Assembly: GCF_015351595.1 (NCBI RefSeq)
Contig: NZ_JADKPT010000002.1
Location: 372,001 to 436,000, forward strand
Reading direction: 5' to 3'
Source of the DNA: Flavobacterium sp. LC2016-12
Lineage (GTDB): Bacteria; Bacteroidota; Bacteroidia; Flavobacteriales; Flavobacteriaceae
DNA: 64,000 nucleotides
Position 1 is the stretch's first letter; each line of letters opens with the position of its first letter. Made by a program: the position numbers and the translations under genes. Shown here in pieces: positions 9,520 to 19,297 of this stretch. Under the pieces are notes generated by a model that was given only the letters and a program-made list of their open reading frames with translations, did not search any database and was not told the origin of the DNA.

Positions 9520-10785
9520 GTCGAAGCCGATATCTTTTCTAAAATACATCTTATCAAAATTTAGTTTATCTATGTTTTGGTAAGATTTTTTTATGGCCTG
9601 TTGGAAATCGTCTCCGTATGATGTTACTGTTAATACACGTCCTCCATTACTAACGACATTTTCGTTATCTAATTTTGTTCCTGCGTGAAAAACTATAGAA
9701 TCTGTAATATTTTCTAATCCTGTAATTACTTTTCCTTTTTCAAAATCTTCAGGATATCCACCAGAAACTACCATAATTGTAGTCGCACTTCTTGGATCAA
9801 CTTCTAATTCGAAAGTGTCTAACTTTTGATCTGCAACAGACTGAAACAATGCTACTAAATCAGATTTTAATCTTGGCACCACAACCTCAGTTTCCGGATC
9901 ACCCATTCTTACGTTGTATTCAATAACAATTGGTTCGTTTTTTACATTGATCAAGCCAATGAAAACAAATCCTTTATATTCGATTCCGTCTTTCTGAAAA
10001 CCTTCAATTGTTGGTTTAACGATACGGGTTTCGATTTTTTCCATCAAAACAGCATCAACATAAGGAACTGGAGAAACTGCTCCCATTCCGCCTGTGTTTA
10101 ATCCTGTATCGCCTTCGCCAATTCTTTTATAATCTTTTGCTGTTGGAAGGATTTTATAACTTTTTCCGTCTGTCAAAACAAAACAGCTTAATTCTATTCC
10201 GTCCAAAAATTCTTCGATAACCACTTTTGAACTTGCTGCTCCAAATTTTTCATGAACCAGCATGTTTCTTAATTCCGTTTTTGCTTCTTCAAGATCTTGA
10301 ATAATTAAAACTCCTTTTCCAGCTGCTAAACCATCTGCTTTTAAAACGTATGGAGGTTGTAAAGTTTCTAAGAAAGCACATCCTTTTTCTACTGTTTCGG
10401 CAGTAAAACTATCGTAAGCCGCTGTTGGAATATTGTGTTTCATCAAGAATTCTTTAGCGAATTCTTTACTTCCTTCTAATTGAGCACCTAATTTTGATGG
10501 TCCAATTACTGGAATATGATTTAAACTTTCGTCGTTTTTAAAATAATCGTAAATACCTTTTACCAACGGATCTTCAGGTCCAACGACTACCATTTTTACA
10601 TTTTCTTTTAGTACAAATGCTTTTATGGCATCAAAATCGGTTGGAGACATTGCAACGTTTGTAGCAATTCCAGCCGTTCCCGCATTTCCTGGTGCAACAA
10701 AAAGTTTTTCGCAAAGCGGACTCTGAATCATTTTCCACGCAAAAGCATGCTCTCTTCCGCCTGATCCCAATAATAAAATTGTCAT
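9511..10785 (-). CDS. purD: Phosphoribosylamine--glycine ligase (GAR synthetase)
   Basis: 424 residues, the normal length for PurD. The enzyme joins glycine to 5-phosphoribosylamine with ATP, the second step of de novo purine synthesis. The N-terminal nucleotide-fold motif is LLGSGGREHAFAWK. The ATP-grasp domain includes LKADGLAAGKGV, and the metal-binding segment is EYNVRMGDPETE. The family signature NTGGMGAVSP is present. It is a single-gene unit here, not in a pur operon. A TATTTTTG-like box (minus strand, 10811-10818) lies upstream. Confidence 0.97.
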   Translation of the reverse strand: MTILLLGSGGREHAFAWKMIQSPLCEKLFVAPGNAGTAGIATNVAMSPTDFDAIKAFVLKENVKMVVVGPEDPLVKGIYDYFKNDESLNHIPVIGPSKLGAQLEGSKEFAKEFLMKHNIPTAAYDSFTAETVEKGCAFLETLQPPYVLKADGLAAGKGVLIIQDLEEAKTELRNMLVHEKFGAASSKVVIEEFLDGIELSCFVLTDGKSYKILPTAKDYKRIGEGDTGLNTGGMGAVSPVPYVDAVLMEKIETRIVKPTIEGFQKDGIEYKGFVFIGLINVKNEPIVIEYNVRMGDPETEVVVPRLKSDLVALFQSVADQKLDTFELEVDPRSATTIMVVSGGYPEDFEKGKVITGLENITDSIVFHAGTKLDNENVVSNGGRVLTVTSYGDDFQQAIKKSYQNIDKLNFDKMYFRKDIGFDLL

Positions 10786-10920
10786 GGTATAGTTGTATTT
10801 AGTTGTGGTGCAAAAATAATTGCTTTTACACGTAAAAAATAATTAAATCTTAAAAAGTTCGTGATTCTTCTCTGTTAGTAGTTGGATAATATTATTTTTG
10901 ATGAAAATTAATCCCCAAAA

Positions 10921-12231
10921 ATGATTTCTCTTTTCGATATTTCGCTTCAACTAAATGGTTTTCCGATAAAGAAAGCCAAAGCTGAATTGGATCGAATTGT
11001 GAATTTATCTGCAGAAGATTATGCGGTTTTCCTTCAAAATAAAAAAGAAGAAATTGTTGCTTTTCATTTACAAAACAACGCCTTTTATGGGGAATTAGTT
11101 GGAAATAAAAATATTCCAAGATGGGAAGATTTACCTATTCTGAATAAACAAAATCTACAAAAGCCTCTTGAAGAAAGGCTTTCTAAAGGATATTCTAAAA
11201 AAGATGTTTACCTCAACAAAACATCTGGATCCAGCGGAACTCCTTTTGTTTTTGCCAAAGACAAATATTCGCATGCTTTAACCTGGGCTTCGAATATTAT
11301 GCGTTTCGGATGGTTTAACATCGATTTTAATCTTTCGTATCAGGCTCGTTTTTACGGTATTCCGATGGATTTTATTGGCTATCAAAAAGAGCGTTTTAAG
11401 GATTTTTTGAGTCGGCGTTTTCGTTTTCCGGTTTTCGATTTATCCGATGAAGTTTTAGAAAAATTTCTGCAGAAATTCAAAACAAAAAAATTCGATTACC
11501 TCAACGGTTATACCAGTTCGATTGTTTTGTTTGCCAAATATTTAGAACAAAAAAATATCATTCTAAAAGAAATTTGTCCGACATTAAAAGCATGTTTTGT
11601 TACTTCGGAAATGCTTTTTGAATCGGATAAAAAACTTTTGGAAAAACAATTCGGTATTCCGATCATCAACGAATACGGCGCTTCAGAATTGGATTTAATT
11701 GCTTTTGAAAATCCAGAAGGTGAATGGCAAGTGAATGCCGAAACACTTTTTGTAGAAATTTTAGATGAAAATAATAAAGTGCTCCCTTACGGAGAAGAAG
11801 GCCGAATTGTAATTACTTCTTTATTCAATAAAGCAAATCCTTTTATAAGATATGAAATTGGCGACATCGGAATTTTAGATGAAAAAAGTACACCACAAAA
11901 ACCAATTCTAAAGAAATTAATTGGAAGAACAAACGACGTTGCGATTTTGCCAAGCGGAAAAAAATCGCCAGGATTGACTTTCTATTACGTAACTAAAAGT
12001 ATTATTGAAGACGATGGAAACGTCAAAGAATTTATCATCAAACAAACTCAATTGGATACTTTTGAAATTGAATATGTTTCTGAAAAAGAATTGAATGCAG
12101 AACAAATTCAAAAAATAGAAGAAGCAATTTCTTTATATCTGGAACCTAATTTAAACTTCACTTTTACCCAAAAAAAAGTTTTAGAAAGAACCAATCGAGG
12201 AAAATTAAAGCAATTCAAATCTTACCTATAA
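10921..12231 (+). CDS. CapK/PaaK-like adenylate-forming enzyme
   Basis: 436 residues of the phenylacetate-CoA ligase (PaaK/CapK) type. The phosphate-binding loop is TSGSSGTPFVFAKD near residue 100, the adenylate motif is NEYGASELD, and FIRYEIGDIG matches the later ATP-binding motif. In polysaccharide loci this family is called CapK. Its position beside glycosyltransferases and UXS supports a capsule or cell-envelope role more than phenylacetate breakdown. The acyl substrate is unknown. It reads towards the ORF6N gene 43 bp downstream and may be cotranscribed with it. Confidence 0.85.
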   Translation: MISLFDISLQLNGFPIKKAKAELDRIVNLSAEDYAVFLQNKKEEIVAFHLQNNAFYGELVGNKNIPRWEDLPILNKQNLQKPLEERLSKGYSKKDVYLNKTSGSSGTPFVFAKDKYSHALTWASNIMRFGWFNIDFNLSYQARFYGIPMDFIGYQKERFKDFLSRRFRFPVFDLSDEVLEKFLQKFKTKKFDYLNGYTSSIVLFAKYLEQKNIILKEICPTLKACFVTSEMLFESDKKLLEKQFGIPIINEYGASELDLIAFENPEGEWQVNAETLFVEILDENNKVLPYGEEGRIVITSLFNKANPFIRYEIGDIGILDEKSTPQKPILKKLIGRTNDVAILPSGKKSPGLTFYYVTKSIIEDDGNVKEFIIKQTQLDTFEIEYVSEKELNAEQIQKIEEAISLYLEPNLNFTFTQKKVLERTNRGKLKQFKSYL

Positions 12232-12274
12232 TATAAATAAAATCTTACATTTGTTTTTTTGCTAATAAAAACTT

Positions 12275-12805
12275 ATGGACGATCAATCTTTGCTCTCAGA
12301 AGAAACAATTTCAAATAAAATATATTTTATCCGTAATCAAAAAGTGATGCTAGATAGTGATTTGGCATCTCTTTATGAAGTAGAAACTAAGAGGTTAAAT
12401 GAACAAGTAAAAAGAAATTTATCTCGTTTTCCTGAAGATTTTATGTTTCAACTAACTGAAAATGAAAGTATTTCTTTAAGGTCGCAAATTGCGACCTTAA
12501 AGAAAGGAAGAGGTCTCCACCAAAAATATTTACCTTTTGCTTTCACTGAGCATGGTATTTTGATGTTGTCAAGTGTATTAAAAAGCGACAAAGCTATTCA
12601 AACCAATATTCAAATTATGCGCATTTTCACGAAAGTGAGACAAATGCTTCTGGATACAACAGAAATTAAAGTTGATATTTTACAGATTCAGAAGAAGTTA
12701 GAGAATCATGACAAAAATATTGAATTGGTTTTTTCTTATTTAGATGAACTAACAGAGAAAAAAGAAAACGAAAGTGAAAGAGTTAAAATTGGATATAAAA
12801 AATAA
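12275..12805 (+). CDS. ORF6N domain protein (phage-type DNA-binding/antirepressor-like)
   Basis: 176 residues. The N-terminal about 110 residues are an ORF6N domain: KIYFIRNQKVMLDSDLASLYEVETK, then RFPEDFMFQLT, LRSQIATLKKG and LPFAFTEHGILMLSSVL. The rest is a predicted coiled coil (KVDILQIQKKLENHDKN). ORF6N proteins occur in phages and as single chromosomal genes, and are thought to bind DNA. No other phage genes are near. The codons for RSQIATLK contain a palindrome (12478-12498) that recurs right after the gene. Confidence 0.85.
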   Translation: MDDQSLLSEETISNKIYFIRNQKVMLDSDLASLYEVETKRLNEQVKRNLSRFPEDFMFQLTENESISLRSQIATLKKGRGLHQKYLPFAFTEHGILMLSSVLKSDKAIQTNIQIMRIFTKVRQMLLDTTEIKVDILQIQKKLENHDKNIELVFSYLDELTEKKENESERVKIGYKK

Positions 12806-12808
12806 TTG

Positions 12809-12871
12809 AAGGTCGCAAATTGCGACCTCCAATTTTAAGCACGATTCTTCAAGGTCACAATTTGTGATCTT
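12809..12871. repeat. Two palindromes after the ORF6N gene; possible terminator of convergent genes
   Basis: The palindrome at 12809-12828 is identical over 20 bases to one inside the ORF6N coding region (12478-12497). A diverged relative lies at 12851-12871 (core GGTCACAATTTGTGATC). They fill the gap between the convergent ORF6N and GT2 genes, so they may act as a terminator, though no long T run follows. Confidence 0.7.
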
Positions 12872-12879
12872 GAAAAACA

Positions 12880-13647
12880 CTAAATCTTCTTTATGTATCT
12901 GGGTTTGATAATCAACTGTGTGAATAAAAATCGCACCATCAGCATAACAGAAAACACAAAATTAAATCCGTGGAATTCTCTGTAAACACCAAAGTTATGT
13001 TTAATCAATTTGAATTTTGATGACGAAATAGAATCTTTTCTTATTCTGTAAAAAGCTAAAGGTTCAGGAACTGGTTTTGTAACCTGAATTTGTTTTAAAA
13101 TCGTGAGCCACAAACGCCAATCTTGTCTCTTTTGAGTGGCTTCAATTACAATTTTACCAAAATAATCTGCGTCGTAAATGGCGGTTAAATTGCCAACGTA
13201 ATTGCAAAAAAACAGTTCGTCGTAAGTTAGATTAACTGGTGCTTCTACTCTTCTGTTTAAAGAATTTCCTTCTTCATCAATACAATCGTAAAAACTGAAA
13301 GTAAAATGCAAATTATTCTCTTTTAGAAACTGAATCTGCTTTTCTAATTTATTCGGAAACCACAAATCATCGGCGTCTAAATAAGCAATATATTTTCCGA
13401 CTGCTTTCTCTAAAGCTATATTTCGTGCAAAACCGTTTCCTGAATTTTTTTCTAATTTAAACAGTTTTATTCTACTGTCTTTTTCGGCAAAATCCTGAAT
13501 AATTTTTACAGTTTCATCCGTTGAAGCGTCATCAACCAAAATCATTTCCCAATTTTGGTACGTTTGATTTTGAACTGATTCTATCGTTGCCCGAATGAAC
13601 TTTTCAGCATTGTAAGTTGGCGTTATAATAGAAACTAATTCACTCAT
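12880..13647 (-). CDS. Glycosyltransferase family 2
   Basis: 255 residues with a GT-A fold. It starts SIITPTYNAEKFIRATIESV, with the nucleotide-binding Asp in ILVDDASTDET and the metal-binding DxD in YLDADDLWFP. The acceptor-side QKRQDWRLWLTIL resembles the (Q/R)xDW segment of family 2 enzymes. A weak hydrophobic stretch near the C-terminus suggests membrane association. It follows the UDP-xylose synthase gene by 12 bp, so the pair may make and use a pentose donor, which is inference. Confidence 0.9.
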   Translation of the reverse strand: MSELVSIITPTYNAEKFIRATIESVQNQTYQNWEMILVDDASTDETVKIIQDFAEKDSRIKLFKLEKNSGNGFARNIALEKAVGKYIAYLDADDLWFPNKLEKQIQFLKENNLHFTFSFYDCIDEEGNSLNRRVEAPVNLTYDELFFCNYVGNLTAIYDADYFGKIVIEATQKRQDWRLWLTILKQIQVTKPVPEPLAFYRIRKDSISSSKFKLIKHNFGVYREFHGFNFVFSVMLMVRFLFTQLIIKPRYIKKI

Positions 13648-13659
13648 TAACGCTCGAAA

Positions 13660-14643
13660 TTATTTTATATAACTTGAAAAGTCTTTATGTTCTTCCTTGG
13701 AAAGTTCTTCTTTAGAAAGCGATCTGAAATAATCATAAGTAATTTTCATTCCTTCAGAACGGCTTACTTTTGCTTCCCATCCTAATAATTCTTTCGCTTT
13801 TGTAGTGTCTGGCTGACGTTGTAAAGGATCATTTATTGGTAATGGATGATACACTACTTTTTGATTAGTTCCAGTCAATTTGATGATTTCTTCAGCAAAA
13901 TCCTTAATAGTGATTTCGTCCGGATTTCCAATATTTACAGGATAAACATAATCTGAATGTAATAATCTGAAAATACCTTCTACCTGATCGTCTACGTAAC
14001 AGAAAGAACGTGTCTGCATTCCATCTCCGAAAATGGTTAAATCTTCTCCACGCAAAGCCTGACCAATAAAAGCCGGAATTACACGTCCGTCATTTAATCG
14101 CATTCTTGGTCCATACGTATTAAAAATACGCACGATTCTGGTTTCTACACCATGAAAAGTATGGTACGCCATAGTGATCGATTCCTGAAAACGTTTGGCT
14201 TCGTCGTAAACACCGCGAGGGCCAATCGTATTTACGTTTCCGTAGTATTCTTCCGTTTGAGGATGAACCAACGGATCTCCATAAACTTCCGAAGTTGATG
14301 CAATTAAAATTCTTGCTTTTTTGACACGGGCCAATCCTAATAAATTATGCGTTCCTAACGATCCCACTTTTAAAGTCTGGATCGGAATTTTTAAATAATC
14401 AATTGGGCTAGCTGGTGAAGCAAAATGCAAAATATAATCTAAATCACCAGGAACGTGAACAAACTTGGTGATATCATGATGATAAAATTCGAAATTTTCT
14501 AACTTAAATAAGTGCTCAATATTTTTAAGATCTCCCGTAATCAGGTTGTCCATTCCAATAACAAAATAGCCTTCTTTAATAAATCGGTCACACAAATGCG
14601 ACCCTAAAAATCCTGCTGCTCCGGTAATAAGTATTCTTTTCAT
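13660..14643 (-). CDS. UDP-glucuronate decarboxylase (UDP-xylose synthase), extended SDR
   Basis: 327 residues. NAD-binding motif [12 protein letters not shown] at the N-terminus, catalytic Ser/Thr in [11 protein letters not shown], and the YxxxK pair in [11 protein letters not shown]. The segments ASPASPIDY and [14 protein letters not shown] are characteristic of UXS enzymes, which decarboxylate UDP-glucuronate to UDP-xylose. It is the first gene of a two-gene unit with the GT2 downstream. The 180-bp gap to the divergent GT4 gene should hold both promoters. Assignment as decarboxylase rather than a general epimerase rests on these signature segments. Confidence 0.88.
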   Translation of the reverse strand: MKRILITGAAGFLGSHLCDRFIKEGYFVIGMDNLITGDLKNIEHLFKLENFEFYHHDITKFVHVPGDLDYILHFASPASPIDYLKIPIQTLKVGSLGTHNLLGLARVKKARILIASTSEVYGDPLVHPQTEEYYGNVNTIGPRGVYDEAKRFQESITMAYHTFHGVETRIVRIFNTYGPRMRLNDGRVIPAFIGQALRGEDLTIFGDGMQTRSFCYVDDQVEGIFRLLHSDYVYPVNIGNPDEITIKDFAEEIIKLTGTNQKVVYHPLPINDPLQRQPDTTKAKELLGWEAKVSRSEGMKITYDYFRSLSKEELSKEEHKDFSSYIK

Positions 14644-14825
14644 AATTGATTTAATTGGACTTTTTCAAGTTTTATTATTAAGTAAAACCTAAGATAGAGG
14701 CACAAATGTAATAAAATATCTGTCCTTTAAATTAGACTTGAAATCATATCTTAAAAGAAGTTTCTCGTTTTTAGATAATTTGTAAACACATTTATCTATT
14801 TTTACCCGTAATAAAATCCCCTGTT

Positions 14826-15902
14826 TTGAAAGTTGTACACATTATAGAAGCTCTGGGCGGCGGCGTTTATACTTATTTTCGTGATTTATCGACTTACTTT
14901 GGCGATACTGAAATAAACAAAAACACAGAAACCACTATTATTTATAGTGGCAATCGAAAAGAAATCGATCCGGGTAAAATAAAATCTGAATTTTCAGATG
15001 GAGTTAACTTAACTGAGATTCCTATGGTTCGGGAGTTTTCTCCTGTTCAGGATTTAAAAGCGGTTATCAATTTAATTAAGGAACTTCGAAAAATTAATCC
15101 CGATGTTGTTCATCTTCACTCCTCAAAAGCAGGTATTTTGGGTCGGATTGCTTATTTTTTTTTATTCAAAAAAACAAAACTCTTTTACACGCCACACGGT
15201 TATTCCTTTTTACGAACTGATATTTCAAACACGACCTCCAATTTATATTGGCGAATTGAGAAAACCTTTCAATGGCTTTTTGGCGGAACAACTATTGCCT
15301 GTGGTGATACTGAACTTGAAATTGCCAAAAAAATTGGCGATGCAAAATTAATCCGAAACGGAATCGATATTGATAATATCCGTGAACATTTTACACTTCA
15401 TCAAAACGAAAAATTAACGATTGGCATAATGGCCAGAATTACAGCTGCAAGAAATCCTGAAATGTTAAATCAAATAGCTTTACAGTTTCCGGATTTCAAT
15501 TTTGTCTGGATTGGTGATGGTGAATTAAGACCTTTAATTACAGCTCCAAACATCAGAATTACAGGATGGATTTTAGATCGGAAAACGGTTTTACAAGAAC
15601 TGAATAACATTGATATTTACATGCAAATATCTCTTTGGGAAGGGCTTCCAATTGCTGTTCTTGAAGCGATGGCAATGCAAAAACCAGTAATAGCAACTAA
15701 CATTATTGGAAATAAAGATGCTGTTGTACATGATAAAACAGGCTTTCTTTTTACTGATATAAGCGAATTAGAACGATTTTTTGAAATCTTAAAAGATCCT
15801 AAAACAAGAGCTTCTTTTGGAGAAAATGCATTGTTAAGATGTCATGATTTATTCGACAAAAATAAAAACTTTAGACAATTACTGGCTCTTTATCAGGAAT
15901 AA
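14826..15902 (+). CDS. Glycosyltransferase family 4, TTG start
   Basis: 358 residues of GT-B fold. The N-terminus KVVHIIEALGGGVYTYF is the acceptor-side Gly-rich loop, and the donor site includes EGLPIAVLEAMAMQKPVI, the E-x7-E motif of GT4 enzymes. HLHSSKAGILGRIA resembles enzymes acting on lipid-linked sugars. The start is TTG, placed directly on the conserved first strand; no ATG fits better. The last 32 bases overlap the 3' end of the convergent polymerase/ligase gene, an unusual antisense overlap. Confidence 0.9.
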   Translation: MKVVHIIEALGGGVYTYFRDLSTYFGDTEINKNTETTIIYSGNRKEIDPGKIKSEFSDGVNLTEIPMVREFSPVQDLKAVINLIKELRKINPDVVHLHSSKAGILGRIAYFFLFKKTKLFYTPHGYSFLRTDISNTTSNLYWRIEKTFQWLFGGTTIACGDTELEIAKKIGDAKLIRNGIDIDNIREHFTLHQNEKLTIGIMARITAARNPEMLNQIALQFPDFNFVWIGDGELRPLITAPNIRITGWILDRKTVLQELNNIDIYMQISLWEGLPIAVLEAMAMQKPVIATNIIGNKDAVVHDKTGFLFTDISELERFFEILKDPKTRASFGENALLRCHDLFDKNKNFRQLLALYQE

Positions 15903-17175
15903 CATTTTTCTGTAGCCAATAGCTTCCGAAAATAGAAAACCAAAATCCACTAAAGGCTATTCCGTCAAAACGGAGTAAAAAATCGTCAGTTAAATTGGAT
16001 GTGAAAAAGATTAAGAAAAATGAAAATATCATCGCATTTTTTAAATCGTAACCCAAATAACCCATTGTGAAAATATAAAGAAGAACCACAAACGGCCCCA
16101 GAATTCCAAATTTCAATAAAAAATCAAGAAATTGATTGTGTGTTGGAAATTCATATTTAGCTAAAAATTGCTGATTCGTTGCTTTATAATATTTGTTTAA
16201 CTCCGGTTTTCCATCAGAAGCACCAACTCCAAAAGGAAGATTTTTTAAAGACAATTCCCAAGCCGATTTCCAGATCGAAACCCTTGTTACCAACGAATTA
16301 AAAACCTTTATTTCAGGATGATCAATTTCATCTAATTTCCCTACTTTATCCATATATGCAAATGTTGTTGTCGAATACTTTTCCTTCATATATGGATCTT
16401 TCTGAACGAAGAAAAATATAATTCCCATTACCACAACAACAACTGTAATTGCAGTAAAAACAATCTTTTTTGTATTGAATTTTGAGCTTATTTCAAAAAA
16501 TAAAACAATAACATATCCTGCCAAAACATTCATTAATGCCATTCTTGTATTTACAAAAAGAACAAAGAAAAAAGAGAGTAGAAAAACAATCACGCTTGCT
16601 ATTTTAAATAGTATTTTTTGATGATTTTTGAAACTATCAAAAACAAAATAAAGCGCACACACCGACACAAAAGCCAGATGCATATTCAATGCCGGAGCAT
16701 GAATTCCAATACTATTTGCAAACTGATATCCCATTTCCCATAAATGAATTCCGTTTAGGTATTTATTCATCAATTCAGCATCTATTATATTAAATCTGAT
16801 AAAGAAAAACAACATGATTAAAGTTGTCGCAATCACATAAGTCTGCACTAATTTTTGAAAATTTACACGATGATAATTTCCGATAATAAACAAAGGGAAA
16901 ATCAATAATGAAGTACTTTTTTCAATTGCTTTTAGTCCTTTTGCAAAAGAATCATTGTTCCAAAACAGTAATAACTCCAGTAAAACTGGAGAAGCAATAC
17001 ACGCGATTAAAATCAATGCTGTTTTAGTAAATTTTAATTTTTTTACGAAAATCAAATTAAATGCGGCAAACAATATAATCAGCACTGAACATGGTTTTCT
17101 AAAAATCATCGCAACTCCGATCAAACATAGAAAAACATGAAATATTTTATTGAAGTTCTTTTCGGAAATATTCAT
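15871..17175 (-). CDS. O-antigen ligase/polymerase family membrane protein (Wzy_C)
   Basis: 434 residues from the ATG at 17175 (MNISEKNFNKIFHVF); a TTG four codons earlier is the alternative. About ten to twelve membrane segments. A large periplasmic loop holds RVSIWKSAWELSLKNLPFGV and FPTHNQFLDFLLKFG; the Arg and His positions match the PF04932 domain shared by WaaL ligases and some Wzy polymerases. It is the last gene of the operon and overlaps the preceding polymerase gene by 29 bp. Whether it ligates or polymerises cannot be decided from sequence. Confidence 0.85.
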   Translation of the reverse strand: MNISEKNFNKIFHVFLCLIGVAMIFRKPCSVLIILFAAFNLIFVKKLKFTKTALILIACIASPVLLELLLFWNNDSFAKGLKAIEKSTSLLIFPLFIIGNYHRVNFQKLVQTYVIATTLIMLFFFIRFNIIDAELMNKYLNGIHLWEMGYQFANSIGIHAPALNMHLAFVSVCALYFVFDSFKNHQKILFKIASVIVFLLSFFFVLFVNTRMALMNVLAGYVIVLFFEISSKFNTKKIVFTAITVVVVVMGIIFFFVQKDPYMKEKYSTTTFAYMDKVGKLDEIDHPEIKVFNSLVTRVSIWKSAWELSLKNLPFGVGASDGKPELNKYYKATNQQFLAKYEFPTHNQFLDFLLKFGILGPFVVLLYIFTMGYLGYDLKNAMIFSFFLIFFTSNLTDDFLLRFDGIAFSGFWFSIFGSYWLQKNVIPDKEPVIV

Positions 17176-18211
17176 AATATAATGCAAAATAGATTAAAGG
17201 AAAAACACCAATTTTATGTTTTATTGCCGAACCTAAGTCGGGTTCAAAAACTCCCTGCAGGATAAAAAATGAAAACAAAATGAACATAATTAAAAGTTCA
17301 TAATTGTATTTTTTTCTTTCTTTTAAACATTTAGAAAAACGAACCAGTAAGATATAAAACAGCAAAAGTTGCCAAATTATAAAAACTAAAATTTGAGGTG
17401 AAAGTATATGTTTCAAACCATTTACAGGAACGTTCACCGTAAAAAAACCGTAAAAAATAGCGACAATTTCTCCATACCAAGTATCCGGTTTTAATGGCGG
17501 TACAATCATTGAATTTGCATCTGCCGCCCCAATTCGGGCTTTATTCACTAACTCACGACTCATTTCAGAAAAATATTCTCCTTTTACTATTCCATAGCTT
17601 AATGACAAAAAAAAGGCAATTAATAAACCGTAAAAAAGAGTCGTTAGCGTCTTATTCTTAAAATTAATTAAACTAATCAAATACATCCCGCCAGTTATTA
17701 CCGGAATCAAAGCAAAATAAGGCCTATATAAGGCACCAAATAAAACTAACAACAATACCGATATTATTATGGTTTTTTTAAACGAGAATCGCTTACTTCT
17801 ACACATAAACACTATTGGCGCAACATATAAAAAAGTGATAAATTCTTTTGAGGGCATTGCTATGAAAACAGCAATCATAAAAATTCCTAAATACACTAAA
17901 AGATTTTTTATGTTGACTTTTTCAAAATTATCAGGAATTCCAATTCTATATAAAATATATATTAAAATTGGAAATTGCAAAAGTGCGATTATTGGAAAAG
18001 GTAAATAGCGTAAACCCGAGATTTTATAAAATAAGATAGTCAACGGATAACTTCCGAAATAACCTATCTCACCAAATTTATCATAAATTATAATTGCTGA
18101 ATCGTAAAAAAATCTTGGTGGTAAAATAAAAAACGACAAGAAAGCTACAGCTAAATTAGCTATCGCAATCAGCAGAAATGCCATTGTGCTTTTGTTTACC
18201 ATTCTTTTCAT
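17147..18211 (-). CDS. Putative oligosaccharide polymerase (Wzy/EpsG-like)
   Basis: 354 residues and about ten hydrophobic helices, with short loops such as MPSKEFITFLYVAP and LYRPYFALIPVI. Repeat-unit polymerases diverge strongly in sequence, so the call rests on topology and on position between a GT4/flippase pair and an O-antigen ligase-like gene. The start overlaps the stop of the upstream GT4 gene by one base (TAATG), which suggests translational coupling. A different membrane role in polysaccharide export is possible. Confidence 0.65.
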   Translation of the reverse strand: MKRMVNKSTMAFLLIAIANLAVAFLSFFILPPRFFYDSAIIIYDKFGEIGYFGSYPLTILFYKISGLRYLPFPIIALLQFPILIYILYRIGIPDNFEKVNIKNLLVYLGIFMIAVFIAMPSKEFITFLYVAPIVFMCRSKRFSFKKTIIISVLLLVLFGALYRPYFALIPVITGGMYLISLINFKNKTLTTLFYGLLIAFFLSLSYGIVKGEYFSEMSRELVNKARIGAADANSMIVPPLKPDTWYGEIVAIFYGFFTVNVPVNGLKHILSPQILVFIIWQLLLFYILLVRFSKCLKERKKYNYELLIMFILFSFFILQGVFEPDLGSAIKHKIGVFPLIYFALYYEYFRKELQ

Positions 18212-19296
18212 TATTGAATTATTGTTTTGTACAAAACTATATGTTTATCAATCATATATTCTATGTCAAATTGTTTGGCTCTTGTTTGACAGGAGTTTAC
18301 AATACTTTCATAAAAATCCTTATCCTCCATTAACTTCTTAACATGAAACGCAAGTTCTTCAGCATTTCCTTTTTCAAACAAAATACCGGCATCTTTAACA
18401 ATGTCCATTCCGGAGACATTTGAAGCTACAAAAGGTTTTCCTGAAGCCATACTTTCAATCGCACTAAGACTTAATCCCTCGCCTTTTGAACTTAGAACAG
18501 AAATATCTGCAGCTTTTAAAAGTTGTGGTACATAAGTGCGGCTTCCTAAAAAAAACACTCTATTTACAACGTTAATTTTTTTTGCCAAATTTTCGCAATT
18601 TTCTCTAAATGGACCATTTCCAACAAAAATAAGCTTATAATTTTCAGTTAAATATTGCATTGCATTTATAACTGTTTCAGGATCTTTATGCTTATTAAAG
18701 CTTGCAATTTGTATTAATAAAATATCCTGGTCCTGAATTGATTCTGAAATTAGTTTTCTTTCATAAGGTTTGGCATTATAAATGTTTTGTAGCTTAACTC
18801 CATTTTGAATTAAGACAAGCTGAGATTTTGGATTTCTTAAATGTTTGTTCCGAATTTGATAAACCTCTTCTGTAATGCAAACCACTTTATCATAAAATTT
18901 ATAAATAAAGCGATCCAGAATACTTAAAAAAAAATTATTTATGCGCGGATTAGTCGCACTATGTTCTGTAACAACCAATTTTATTTTGGAAAAAGAAAAA
19001 ATCTTAGCCAAAACAATCCAGTATTGTGATGGAAATAAATGAACGTGAGCAATATCGTATTTTCGTAAAAAGGGCATTATTCTAAAAATATGAAGCGGAT
19101 TATATGCTTTTGACCCTATAGAATAAATGTTACAGCAATTGATGGTTTTTAATGCTTTTAAAAAAGGAAAATCCGTTCCGTTTAAGAGTAATAAATCGAC
19201 CTGAATTCCTCTTTTATTATAAAGCGGAATTGAATCCAAAAGCAACTTTTCAGCGCCGCCGGTTTCCAGACAATTTATGACTTGAAGTATTTTCAT
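18211..19296 (-). CDS. Glycosyltransferase family 4
   Basis: 361 residues of GT-B fold. It begins LQVINCLETGGAEKLLLDSI, the GGAE acceptor-loop pattern of GT4, and contains KGEGLSLSAIESMASGKPFV, an E-x7-E donor-site motif. Cytoplasmic, likely membrane-peripheral. It is third after Wzz and Wzx in the operon, with a one-base gap from the flippase gene and a one-base overlap with the polymerase gene. The sugar and linkage are not predictable. Confidence 0.92.
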   Translation of the reverse strand: MKILQVINCLETGGAEKLLLDSIPLYNKRGIQVDLLLLNGTDFPFLKALKTINCCNIYSIGSKAYNPLHIFRIMPFLRKYDIAHVHLFPSQYWIVLAKIFSFSKIKLVVTEHSATNPRINNFFLSILDRFIYKFYDKVVCITEEVYQIRNKHLRNPKSQLVLIQNGVKLQNIYNAKPYERKLISESIQDQDILLIQIASFNKHKDPETVINAMQYLTENYKLIFVGNGPFRENCENLAKKINVVNRVFFLGSRTYVPQLLKAADISVLSSKGEGLSLSAIESMASGKPFVASNVSGMDIVKDAGILFEKGNAEELAFHVKKLMEDKDFYESIVNSCQTRAKQFDIEYMIDKHIVLYKTIIQ

Positions 19297-19297
19297 T

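Noticed and set aside
4000..12231. Phenylacetate degradation pathway from PaaE-like and PaaK-like genes
   Set aside because: The two genes are 6 kb apart and no epoxidase subunits or downstream pathway genes are present; the PaaK-like gene sits in a polysaccharide context.
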